Part shown: in pieces, positions 1 through 6,476 of the stretch
How the letters are laid out: each line of letters opens with the position of its first letter
Position numbering within the stretch: the first letter of the stretch is position 1
Assembly (NCBI GenBank): GCA_047629095.1
Contig: JBLHWM010000118.1
Coordinates: 1 to 9,708 of the forward strand
Direction: 5' to 3'
Origin: CALBMX01 sp047629095
GTDB lineage: Bacteria; Planctomycetota; UBA1135; GCA-002686595
Length of the DNA stretch: 9,708 nt
Program-made: the position numbers and the translations under genes
Notes under the pieces: generated by a model
Databases searched by the model: none
What the model was told of the DNA's origin: nothing
Seen by the model: only the letters and a program-made list of their open reading frames with translations

Positions 1-1246
1 TGCGCTCTTTCCACCAGTCCACGCACTTCTCGGTCGCGATTTCATCCCGGCGCCACGGGGGGACTTCCGAGCCGTGGTCGTCGTGGACCTTGCCGGGCAG
101 GGCCGACCAAGCTGTCGAGCGCAGCTGGGGGTAGTTGGCCGACGCGCTGGAGAAGATCTCCATGTCGTAGCCGTTCTCGAGCAGTACGTCCACCAAGACC
201 GGCGAGCGCTGCTCGTTGAGCACTGGGAACCAATAGGGCCCGTAGAGGCCGTAGAGCATGCCGAATACGCCAAAGCGCGTCGCATTGCCCGTCGAGATGT
301 GGTCCGTGAACTCGCGCCCGGTGGCTGCGTATTCGGTGAGCCGTGGAGTGTTGGTCTCGTTCAGCATGTCGCCGCGCCAGCAGTCGATGGCGACGATCAG
401 AATATTGGGCTTCGGAGCGTTCGGGTCGAGCACCGGCATGGTGGTCGGGTAGTCCAACAGGAAGCTGTCGAAGGTCAAGCGCTGGGCGCGCTCGGTGACC
501 TCCACATCGAAGAACTGCTCGGCCATCTCGCCAACGTTGAGCTGGGGATAGAGGGGGAACAGCTTGGCCAGCTCGATCACCTCTTTGTCACGCTCTATGT
601 CCGCCTGGACGTAGATCATCTTCTCCAGGAAGAAGGCGGAGATGATGACGCCACACCACATCATGCCCGGTCGCATGAGCAGGTGGGGCAGGGTCTCGGG
701 GTCACGCCTTGAGCGCACGATCAGCTTGTCCCAGATCCAAACCTGCACGCCCGAAGCCAGCACCAGGCCGGTCAAGATCGCGGACCAGACTTGCCAGCCC
801 AGGTGGATCGCATCCTCGGAGCCGCGCGTCACAAACAGATCCCAGACCTGGCTGCTGAAGTGGTAGCGGAACAGGTTGTAGATGCTCTTGTCGACAAACA
901 GCAGGATCAGGAAGCTCGTCCAGATCATCGCGTGCCCAAGGCGCAGCACCCGGAACTTGGTCAAGATGCGGATCGACAACAGGCACAGGATGCCGGGCGC
1001 GACGCTGAGCAGCGCCGTGGTCGAGGTCAAAGCCAACAGCCCATAGAGCCACAGCTTGATGCTGCCGTTCTCGGGAATGAACTGCAGCTGGCTGCCCATG
1101 ACCACCATGCCGAAGGCGATGTTCGCCAACCACAAATGGAACGCTGTCTGGCGCAACACGCCAAGGTCCTCGCGGGCGATCGGCCGCGCGGGGTGGCGCA
1201 ACCTGCGCAGCCAGTCGATCGGGGTTTCGCGAGTTGAGGGCGCCAT
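1..1246 (-). CDS. YejM/PbgA/LapC-like inner-membrane protein (sulfatase fold), C-terminus outside window
   Basis: Partial gene: 415 codons from ATG at 1246 read off the left edge with no stop. I translated this frame directly. Five hydrophobic segments lie at about residues 37-55, 64-92, 104-120, 153-172 and 192-212, then a soluble sulfatase/alkaline-phosphatase-type domain begins with PNILIVAIDCWRGD (280-293). The order matches E. coli YejM (five-helix DUF3413 region plus periplasmic sulfatase domain). Local matches are strong: VDKSIYNLFRYHF resembles YejM IDSEVFTRFHLHL, and HISTGNATRFGVFGMLYG resembles HMSSGNTTDNGIFGLFYG. Asp288 would be a metal ligand and Thr323 sits at the nucleophile position; there is no formylglycine-type CxPxR, so it is probably not a true sulfatase. 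YejM tunes LpxC stability and lipopolysaccharide levels through LapB; that role here is inference. It starts 7 nt after the rhodanese stop codon, suggesting coupled translation. No clear ribosome-binding site. Confidence 0.8.
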   Translation of the reverse strand, partial: MAPSTRETPIDWLRRLRHPARPIAREDLGVLRQTAFHLWLANIAFGMVVMGSQLQFIPENGSIKLWLYGLLALTSTTALLSVAPGILCLLSIRILTKFRVLRLGHAMIWTSFLILLFVDKSIYNLFRYHFSSQVWDLFVTRGSEDAIHLGWQVWSAILTGLVLASGVQVWIWDKLIVRSRRDPETLPHLLMRPGMMWCGVIISAFFLEKMIYVQADIERDKEVIELAKLFPLYPQLNVGEMAEQFFDVEVTERAQRLTFDSFLLDYPTTMPVLDPNAPKPNILIVAIDCWRGDMLNETNTPRLTEYAATGREFTDHISTGNATRFGVFGMLYGLYGPYWFPVLNEQRSPVLVDVLLENGYDMEIFSSASANYPQLRSTAWSALPGKVHDDHGSEVPPWRRDEIATEKCVDWWKER

Positions 1247-1253
1247 GGGGCTA

Positions 1254-1709
1254 CTAGGGCTTGACGATCTCCCCAGTCCAGCTGGAGATGCCGCCCTCTA
1301 GGTTGTGCAGCTCCGTGCGACCCTGCTGGGCCAGGAAATCGCAGACCGCGGCAGAGCGCTGGCCCACGTGGCAATAGACCAGCAGCGGCCCTTCCGGGAT
1401 CTCATCGATGCGATTGGGGATCTCATCCATTGGGATCAGGATCGCGCCGGGAATGATCCCGCCCGCGGTCTCGCCAGGGGTGCGAACATCGAGCAGCACA
1501 AGGCCCTCGGTGTCGGTAAGCATCTCGCGGCCCTCGTCAATCGAGGTGGAAACGAAGGGTTCCATAGGTCTTTCGGTGGGAGCGGTAGGAGCAGCGGGGC
1601 CGGGTTGGGCAGTCGGCACCGGGGCGGAGTATTGAGCGGAGGCCTCGCTCGAGCAAGAGCTCAAGGCGATGGCGGCCAGCACGGAAACAGTGCAGTTGGT
1701 CGTGTTCAT
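1254..1709 (-). CDS. Rhodanese-domain lipoprotein
   Basis: 151 residues. The N-terminus is a short hydrophobic signal ending in a lipobox, LSSC, with Cys19 as the predicted lipidated residue, followed by a Pro/Ala/Thr-rich linker (about 26-50). One rhodanese domain follows (about 52-148): LLDVRTPGE at 72-80, then the active-site loop CHVGQRS with Cys113 (C-x5-S loop typical of the family), and EGGISSW near the end. Such single-domain proteins carry persulfide sulfur on the loop Cys; the substrate is unknown. The predicted location is a membrane-tethered, non-cytoplasmic site. An AGGA sequence lies 8-9 nt before the ATG. It sits 42 nt after the aldolase stop and 7 nt before the YejM-like gene, so it is probably co-transcribed with both. 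Confidence 0.85.
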   Translation of the reverse strand: MNTTNCTVSVLAAIALSSCSSEASAQYSAPVPTAQPGPAAPTAPTERPMEPFVSTSIDEGREMLTDTEGLVLLDVRTPGETAGGIIPGAILIPMDEIPNRIDEIPEGPLLVYCHVGQRSAAVCDFLAQQGRTELHNLEGGISSWTGEIVKP

Positions 1710-1751
1710 GGGCGTTGGTCCTGTTGGGCTTACCGGTGGGGCAGGCGTGGG

Positions 1752-2492
1752 CTAGCCGTCTTGGCCGCAGCGGTTCTCGAGGGTATTCATCCCCGTTACG
1801 CCCAAGATCTTGCGGGTGCGGAGCAGCTTCTCAACCGCTTCCGGCGGCAGCGGATCGAGTCCGCCGCGCAAGGTGTGCGTCATATATAGGATGCGGGCCG
1901 TGTGCTCGAGCATGTCGAGCTTCTTGAAGGCATCCATCAGGTTGTCGCCCACGGTGATCGAGCCATGGCTGCGCATCATCACGGTGTCCGAGCAGCGCAG
2001 GAGCTCGCGGATCGAATCCCCGAGCTCGTGGGTGCCGGGGGTCGCGTATTCCGCTGTGGGGATTCCACCGATGGTCACCACGACCTCGGGAATGATCGGC
2101 ATCAGCATGTCCACATCGGCCAGGGTCAAGGCCACCGCATGGGGCGGATGGGCGTGGACCACGGCGCGAATCTCGGGGCGCACGGTGTAGGCGGTCGTGT
2201 GGATACCGGTCTCGGTCGAGGCGGGCGGGCCCTCGCCAATCACGCGGCCCGACATGTCGACCCGGGTGATGTGGTGGGGCTCGAGGAAGCCCTTCATCGC
2301 GCCCGCCGGCGTGATCAAAATCGTGTTGTCCGAGAGGCGCATGGACAGGTTGCCGTCCGCGCCAACAATCAGGTTGCGACCGTAGCAGAGCTTGCCGATC
2401 TCGCAGAGGGCGCGCCGCCCGCGCTGCATCTCGTCTTCCGAAGCGCCAACGGGTTCGTGGGCGTGGGGAGTGTTTCCGCGTGCTGTATTCAT
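1752..2492 (-). CDS. Class II aldolase/adducin family, FucA-like (microcompartment-associated)
   Basis: 246 residues; a zinc-dependent class II aldolase of the L-fuculose/L-rhamnulose-phosphate type, which splits a deoxyketose 1-phosphate into dihydroxyacetone phosphate and lactaldehyde. Visible motifs: GNLS (47-50, phosphate binding), catalytic Glu94 in ASTETGIH, zinc ligands His113 and His115 in HAHPPHA, and a third at His176 in RSHGS. It is about 30 residues longer than E. coli FucA. The extra length is a polar N-terminal tail (1-20) and a C-terminal tail with a short helix (about 216-230, PEAVEKLLRTRKIL); either could be a microcompartment targeting peptide, which is inference. The ATG overlaps the stop of the shell gene before it by 4 nt (ATGA). 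Pairing of this aldolase with BMC-P genes is typical of the planctomycete fucose/rhamnose microcompartment. The exact sugar is not determinable here. Confidence 0.88.
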   Translation of the reverse strand: MNTARGNTPHAHEPVGASEDEMQRGRRALCEIGKLCYGRNLIVGADGNLSMRLSDNTILITPAGAMKGFLEPHHITRVDMSGRVIGEGPPASTETGIHTTAYTVRPEIRAVVHAHPPHAVALTLADVDMLMPIIPEVVVTIGGIPTAEYATPGTHELGDSIRELLRCSDTVMMRSHGSITVGDNLMDAFKKLDMLEHTARILYMTHTLRGGLDPLPPEAVEKLLRTRKILGVTGMNTLENRCGQDG

Positions 2493-2815
2493 GACTTGAC
2501 CTCAGTTGCATCCATGTGGGAGTAGGAGGTCTCGCCGGGACCAAACTCGATCGAATCCACGACGCCCATGACGATCGTCTTGATCGGCGCTTTCGCGATT
2601 CCGGTCACTTGACGGGCTCCATTGCCCTCATCCATGACGATCACGCGGTCGCCTTCGCCGGCACCGCAGCCGCCCGGTGGCACCAGGCCAACGCGCACCT
2701 TACCCACGGCTTTCCCGTCGGGACCGACCGGCCGCAGCAAGAGCTGGCGCATGCCGTCGAGGTCCTTGTGTTGCACGGGCGTGGTGACCGTACCGATAAC
2801 GTCGGCTAAGAACAT
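2489..2815 (-). CDS. BMC-P shell vertex protein (EutN/CcmL family), third of three
   Basis: 108 residues, the usual size for this family. The start MFLADVIGTVTTPVQH is the standard N-terminal strand (M-x-LA-x-V-I-G). A central GAGEGDRVIVMDEG loop corresponds to the family's AGxGDxV motif, and IKTIVMGVVDSIEF is the typical last strand (aivGiVD). BMC-P proteins form pentamers that cap the vertices of icosahedral microcompartments. This copy differs from its two neighbours by the PPGGCGAGEGD loop, containing Cys. Its ATG overlaps the previous stop by one base (TGATG) and its own TGA overlaps the aldolase ATG by 4 nt, so translation is probably coupled through the group. Confidence 0.9.
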   Translation of the reverse strand: MFLADVIGTVTTPVQHKDLDGMRQLLLRPVGPDGKAVGKVRVGLVPPGGCGAGEGDRVIVMDEGNGARQVTGIAKAPIKTIVMGVVDSIEFGPGETSYSHMDATEVKS

Positions 2816-3129
2816 CAGACTCCCGCTCCATGGGCTAGCGGCGTGATGTTCGTGCCGAGGCGCGTCGCCTCTTCCACCACACCGATGATCGCGACGTCGA
2901 TGGGTACGAAGGTCTCGTCCAGGACGAGGGCGGCCTCGCGGCCGTCGACACAGGTCACAAAGTCCCCGGGCCCCGCGCTGACGACGCTGGTCTGCACCGC
3001 GGCCACTTGGGTGTCACCGGTGTCCGCGCCGTGCTCATCCAAAGGTTGGATCAGCTGGAAGGCAACGCCGTCCAAGCCTTCATAGCGAGACGTGGCAACC
3101 AGCCTGCCGATAACCCGGGCGAGGTACAC
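2815..3129 (-). CDS. BMC-P shell vertex protein (EutN/CcmL family), second of three
   Basis: 104 residues beginning MYLARVIGRLVATSRYEGL, the standard EutN/CcmL N-terminal strand. SAGPGDFVTCVDG (about 51-63) is the AGxGDxV loop, and VDVAIIGVVEEA-like residues form the end strand (here PIDVAIIGVVEEA). The start codon is GTG at 3129-3127, directly after the TAG of the preceding shell gene with no spacer, so initiation almost certainly depends on the upstream ribosome. The three copies are clearly divergent from each other, which argues for distinct vertex proteins in a mixed shell rather than a recent duplication. Confidence 0.9.
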   Translation of the reverse strand: MYLARVIGRLVATSRYEGLDGVAFQLIQPLDEHGADTGDTQVAAVQTSVVSAGPGDFVTCVDGREAALVLDETFVPIDVAIIGVVEEATRLGTNITPLAHGAGV

Positions 3130-3423
3130 CTAGGCCCACGCCTCGTAGACGTTCTCACCGTCGACATCCCAGGAGTCGACCACGGCCATGACCACCGCAT
3201 CGCAGGGGCGACCGTCGGTTAGGGTCGTCTGGCGCGCACTGGATCCAGTGGCGTACAGCACGGTATCCCCGACGCCGGCCTGGACCGAATCCACGGCCAC
3301 GACGTACTGGTCCTTGGGTTTGTTCTCGTGGCTCTGAACTTGCAATACGAGCAGCTTTAGACTCTCAAGCTTTTCGTCCTTCTGGGTCGCGACGACGCTT
3401 CCGACTACCTTGGCGATCAACAT
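3130..3423 (-). CDS. BMC-P shell vertex protein (EutN/CcmL family), first of three
   Basis: 97 residues from the ATG at 3423. An in-frame ATG 21 nt upstream would add MAVDSWA, but family members begin at the strand M-x-x-AKVVGSVVAT, so the internal start is preferred. The sequence continues with KLLVLQ, the VDSVQAGVGDTVLYATG loop (AGxGD; TGSSAR is very typical of the CcmL/EutN family) and ends with DAVVMAVVDSWDV. This is the most canonical of the three copies. It is the first shell gene of the coupled group; an 84-nt gap separates it from the SurA-like gene, so it may have its own promoter. No strong Shine-Dalgarno site. Confidence 0.9.
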   Translation of the reverse strand: MLIAKVVGSVVATQKDEKLESLKLLVLQVQSHENKPKDQYVVAVDSVQAGVGDTVLYATGSSARQTTLTDGRPCDAVVMAVVDSWDVDGENVYEAWA

Positions 3424-3507
3424 AGCCCAAGAGTCTACAGCCAAGGGCGCGCCGTGGCTATCGCGGGCTCGGGTCCGCGGCTTAGAATCAGGTAGAGCGG
3501 TGTTTCC
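3424..3507 (-). promoter_or_regulatory. Short gap before the shell genes, with a GC hairpin
   Basis: This 84-nt gap is the only non-coding space between the SurA-like gene and the microcompartment group, so it is the natural site for an operon promoter or processing site. An inverted repeat, CGCGG / CCGCG (3462-3466 and 3475-3479), flanks an 8-nt loop. There is no T-run after it on the minus strand, so it is not a convincing intrinsic terminator. I see no clear -35/-10 pair. Confidence 0.3.
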
Positions 3508-5094
3508 CTAGCGGAAAACGTGCAGCCCAGTCTCGGGCATAGCACCGTTCAATATCCGTCGCTGGAGCTCGGATTCGACGATTTCGAGCAGCTGCTCTTG
3601 GTTCGGCGCTGGAATCGGAGCGCCAACCCAGATCAGAGCCACGCCACCGGCGACCTCGATCGGACCCGCAACTCCCGGGGCCTGGGTCTTGTCAAAGAAC
3701 TCCCAAGCCGTGCTGCGCATGCCCGCGGGCAGGCGCTCATCCCCGCGACCGTAGACGCCCAGGTTGCCATCGACCTTCTTCGTGTTGATCTCGTCGCTGA
3801 GCTTGCGCACGAGCTCCACGAACTTCTCTTCGCTAGTAATGCCGGGAATCAGCTTGGTCATATAAGTCGTGGCCTGGTCCACCGAGCGCGGCACCAGCTC
3901 GTTGGCCACGGCCACGGCGCGCAGCATGCAGACCCGCAGGGGCAAGCGCATGCCGTAGTAGCCGTCGAAGTAGTCCTGCTCGGAACGGTAAGTCGCGAGC
4001 ATGCCCGCGGCGATGCGCTCGTTGAGTGTCGACTCGGGGCCAAGATCGTCGGGAGCATTCCCCAGTGCCTCGCGCCGGGCCAGCACGGTGGTCAGGGCGG
4101 TCACGCGCACCGAGGTGTCCTCGGCCATCTCCGCGATGGTGAGACCCTGGGCTTCGAGCTTGGATTCGTAGCTGATGCCGGTGCCCGCGAACTGTGGATC
4201 GAGAGCGTGGTTCTCGCGCCGGCGCAGGATCTCCTTGTCCACAGCCTCGGACCACTCGCCCGAGTCGATCTCGCCCGCATCGGCCATCAGCACTTTCATA
4301 AAGAAGAGCTGGGTGCACGCCTGCTTCACGAACTTGGTGCCAATCTCGTTGTGCAGCCGCTGCTTGAATGCGCCAAGGGTGACCTTCGCTGCGCCGGACT
4401 CGGCCACGGTGTCCGTGTCTTTTTCGGGGAACTGATCCGTCGAGTCGCTAATGCCGCGCTTGGTCAAGGTCTCCTCCAGCCATGCATCTTGCTGGGCCGG
4501 GGACGCCTGCTTGTCCTCCTCTAAACCAAGCGCGATGCGTGTCAGCTCCGCTTGGATCATGGAGACTTTCAGCATCTCCTGAAAGACGTCGGGGTTGATG
4601 TCGCCTTTGACCAGCTGCTCGGCGAGTCCGCCCTCGCCCGCGGCTTTGAGCTGCTTGTCCAGGTCGGCCATCCTAGCGCCAACAGCCTGGTCCGGAATCT
4701 CAATGTCCGCAGCCGTTGCCAGCTCCTCGAGAACGGCGCGTTGGAGCAGCCGATTGAGAATGTCGATGCCCTCCGGGCGGCGACCATGGCGATCGAGCAG
4801 CAGCTGATCGAGCTCGTCCAGGGTGACCTCAACATCACCGCCGCGCGCGGCCACACCCTCGGGAAGGGGCGGCAGCATCTTGGGGTCGCCCGGATTCGCG
4901 CTGGCATCCCCAGCGTCGGGGGCCTCGTCGCTCTGATCCGGGGAGCCGACCTCTTGTTCGGTCGCAACCTCTTGTTCGAGAGGCGCAACTTCGATGGCCG
5001 GGTCGACCTGAGGGACCTCCTGGATGCCTAGCGCGGGCTGGGCACAGGCGAGAAGTACGAAGAGAAGCGCGGTAGTGCTGTGAGGACGAATCAT
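3508..5094 (-). CDS. Secreted SurA-like protein: two helical repeats plus degenerate parvulin domain
   Basis: 528 residues. The N-terminal signal (1-23) ends in PALG; Cys17 in LLAC gives an alternative lipoprotein reading. An acidic, Gln/Pro-rich linker (24-85) follows. Two SurA_N-like helical regions appear, about 88-192 and 236-346, both opening with VTL and ending with a similar Ala/Leu-rich helix (TRIALG and ARREALG). The C-terminal part (about 385-492) has the parvulin rotamase pattern: FVELVRKLSDE, DGNLGVYGRG, then GPIEVAGGVALIWVG. The usual active-site histidines of the first strand (HIL) and last strand (GxHII) are absent, replaced by VCMLRAV and GVALIWV, so it is more likely a chaperone than an active prolyl isomerase. 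Predicted role: periplasmic folding of envelope proteins. It precedes the shell genes by 84 nt; a functional link is not evident. Confidence 0.72.
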   Translation of the reverse strand: MIRPHSTTALLFVLLACAQPALGIQEVPQVDPAIEVAPLEQEVATEQEVGSPDQSDEAPDAGDASANPGDPKMLPPLPEGVAARGGDVEVTLDELDQLLLDRHGRRPEGIDILNRLLQRAVLEELATAADIEIPDQAVGARMADLDKQLKAAGEGGLAEQLVKGDINPDVFQEMLKVSMIQAELTRIALGLEEDKQASPAQQDAWLEETLTKRGISDSTDQFPEKDTDTVAESGAAKVTLGAFKQRLHNEIGTKFVKQACTQLFFMKVLMADAGEIDSGEWSEAVDKEILRRRENHALDPQFAGTGISYESKLEAQGLTIAEMAEDTSVRVTALTTVLARREALGNAPDDLGPESTLNERIAAGMLATYRSEQDYFDGYYGMRLPLRVCMLRAVAVANELVPRSVDQATTYMTKLIPGITSEEKFVELVRKLSDEINTKKVDGNLGVYGRGDERLPAGMRSTAWEFFDKTQAPGVAGPIEVAGGVALIWVGAPIPAPNQEQLLEIVESELQRRILNGAMPETGLHVFR

Positions 5095-5125
5095 CGGAAT
5101 CAGGTGGTCAAGGTCGGGTTTCGCG

Positions 5126-5145
5126 GGGGCTCACCATAGAGCCCC
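5126..5145. repeat. Perfect 7-bp inverted repeat with 6-nt loop
   Basis: GGGGCTC (5126-5132) and GAGCCCC (5139-5145) are exact reverse complements around ACCATA. It lies 32-51 nt upstream of the SurA-like start codon, so it could form a hairpin in that gene's 5' leader or serve as a protein-binding site. No T-run follows on the minus strand. Confidence 0.5.
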
Positions 5146-5172
5146 AGCTGACCGCGGTCGCAGCTTTTTCTT
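5146..5172 (+). terminator. Possible plus-strand hairpin with T-tract
   Basis: AGCTG (5146-5150) pairs with CAGCT (5161-5165) around a self-complementary ACCGCGGT core (5151-5158), followed directly by TTTTTCTT. The shape is that of a weak intrinsic terminator reading towards the kinase. It could stop antisense read-through from the left or attenuate the kinase transcript; it may also be chance. Confidence 0.3.
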
Positions 5173-5179
5173 CCCGTTC

Positions 5180-5199
5180 TTGCTATTCACGGTTAGCAA
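5180..5199. promoter_or_regulatory. Operator-like inverted repeat TTGCTA-N8-TAGCAA
   Basis: TTGCTA (5180-5185) and TAGCAA (5194-5199) are perfect 6-bp inverted half-sites spaced by 8 nt, giving a 20-bp dyad of the size bound by dimeric helix-turn-helix regulators. It lies 63-82 nt upstream of the kinase start in an otherwise GC-rich background. No regulator gene is in the window. Confidence 0.4.
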
Positions 5200-5261
5200 A
5201 GCGTTGGATTTAGCCCCGAACAGATGAAGCCGCCGCCATCTCGGAAAGCTAGGCTTGTGCG

Positions 5262-6398
5262 ATGCTCCGTGATTCGAATCAGCCGTCCGCCGCCGAAGAG
5301 ATGCGCTTCCTTGCGAAGCTTGTCCACCGCGGCGTGCTCACCGAGGCCGAGGCCGCGGCCATTGTGCCCGGACTCCAAGCTGGTGACGCCACCTTGGATG
5401 AGCTGCTGGTGACCGCGGGGGGGAAGGACGCGGACTGGGTAGAGCGCATGCGCCGCACCGACGGCGGCGAGATCCCCGAAATTCCGGGCTTTGAGATCGT
5501 CGATCGCTTGGGTGTCGGTGGAACTGCGACCGTTTGGCAGGCCACCGAGCTGAAGACTGGTCGGGAGATGGCCCTGAAGGTGCTGCGCGCAGACATTGCC
5601 GCCAAGCCCGCTGAACTCAAGGCGTTTGTCGAGGAGACGCGCCTGCTCGAGCGCCTCGATCACCCGAACCTGCTGAAGGGCATCGGCGTGGCAAAGTACG
5701 GCCAGACGGTCTTCTCCAAGCTAGAGTTCGTCGAGGGCGAGACCCTGCTCGAGATCCTTGGCTCGATGACCGCTGATCACGATGCGATGCCCGAAAAGGA
5801 CGCGCTCGGGATCGTGCTCGAGACCGCGCGCGCTTTGGAATACCTGGAGTCCGAGGGCATCGTGCACCGGGACATCAAGCCGGGCAACATCATGTACACC
5901 GAGGACTGTCGCGTCGTTCTGATCGACCTTGGCTTCGCCGCCGAGGCCGGCGCTGCGGGCAAGCGCGAATCCGGTGTGGGCACCGTGGCTTACCTCTCGC
6001 CGGAGCAAGCGCGCGGTGGAGCCAGCGCGGACTCGCGCTCGGACATCTACAGCCTGGGCGTGTCCCTGTTTCAGCTTGTGATCGGCCGGTTGCCCTTCGA
6101 TAGCAGTGATGACCGCGAGATCCTGCGCATGCAGGTCATGGACTCCCTGTCATCCCCCGAGCTGCGCGGCCGCAACTTCTCGCCGCACCTCTCCTACTTC
6201 ATCGAGAAGATGATGGCGAAGGAAGCCGACCACAGATATCAGAGCTGGAGCGAGCTGATCGAGGACGTAGCGGGGCAAATCGAAGGTCATGAGGATCTGG
6301 ACTTCTCAAGGGGCGAACCCAAGGCGCAAAAGCCTAAGACAAGCCCGAATCGGCCGATTCGGCGCCAAAGCAAGCGTCCAGGGCGCCGCCGTCGCTAG
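5262..6398 (+). CDS. Soluble Hanks-type Ser/Thr protein kinase
   Basis: 378 residues. An N-terminal helical region (1-72, containing LAKLVHRGVLTEAEAAAIV) precedes the kinase domain (about 76-340). Catalytic features are intact: glycine-rich loop LGVGGTATVW (83-92), Lys106 in MALKVL, helix-C Glu124/125, HRDIKPGN with catalytic Asp204 and Asn209, DLG (222-224; a common variant of DFG) with metal-binding Asp222, SPE (246-248) in place of APE, and SDIYSLGV (260-267). No membrane-spanning segment and no extracellular sensor is visible, so it is cytosolic; the last 18 residues are strongly basic (IRRQSKRPGRRRR), possibly for nucleic-acid or membrane contact. The start follows a weak AGG 8 nt upstream. 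It is followed after 78 nt by the cysteine-cluster gene on the same strand. Substrates unknown. Confidence 0.92.
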   Translation: MLRDSNQPSAAEEMRFLAKLVHRGVLTEAEAAAIVPGLQAGDATLDELLVTAGGKDADWVERMRRTDGGEIPEIPGFEIVDRLGVGGTATVWQATELKTGREMALKVLRADIAAKPAELKAFVEETRLLERLDHPNLLKGIGVAKYGQTVFSKLEFVEGETLLEILGSMTADHDAMPEKDALGIVLETARALEYLESEGIVHRDIKPGNIMYTEDCRVVLIDLGFAAEAGAAGKRESGVGTVAYLSPEQARGGASADSRSDIYSLGVSLFQLVIGRLPFDSSDDREILRMQVMDSLSSPELRGRNFSPHLSYFIEKMMAKEADHRYQSWSELIEDVAGQIEGHEDLDFSRGEPKAQKPKTSPNRPIRRQSKRPGRRRR

Positions 6399-6476
6399 TC
6401 CGATGGGGGAGAGAATCCTAGCTTGGAGGAAGTGCGACTTCACCGGAGCTGCACAGCCTGCCGAAGGTAGGTCTCG

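Larger units (their letters stand above)
5095..5261. promoter_or_regulatory. Divergent promoter region between the SurA-like and kinase genes
   Basis: These 167 nt separate two divergently transcribed genes and must hold the start sites for both directions. It is locally less GC-rich around 5165-5215. Three inverted repeats fall here (5126-5145, 5146-5165 and 5180-5199, listed separately). I could not identify a confident sigma-70 -35/-10 pair in either orientation. Confidence 0.5.

Noticed and set aside
74..712. 212-residue plus-strand open frame
   Set aside because: It lies opposite the YejM-like gene, whose translation has clear family motifs; the plus-strand product has no recognisable domain and reflects GC-rich codon shadowing.
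791..1237. 148-residue plus-strand open frame rich in Gln, Asp and Arg
   Set aside because: Antisense to the membrane helices of the YejM-like gene; composition is typical of a shadow frame.
1305..1889. 194-residue plus-strand open frame
   Set aside because: Covers the antisense of two well-supported genes (rhodanese and aldolase) and the gap between them; no motif.
1831..2544. 237-residue minus-strand frame overlapping the aldolase
   Set aside because: Same strand, different frame; Arg/Pro-rich product without motifs, while the other frame has all class II aldolase residues.
3130..3444. Longer start for the first BMC-P gene (ATG at 3444)
   Set aside because: Adds seven residues before the conserved N-terminal strand; family proteins begin at the internal Met.
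3520..4524. 334-residue plus-strand open frame, the longest antisense one
   Set aside because: Antisense to the SurA-like gene, which has a signal sequence and parvulin pattern; the plus-strand product is His/Leu/Gly-rich with no domain.
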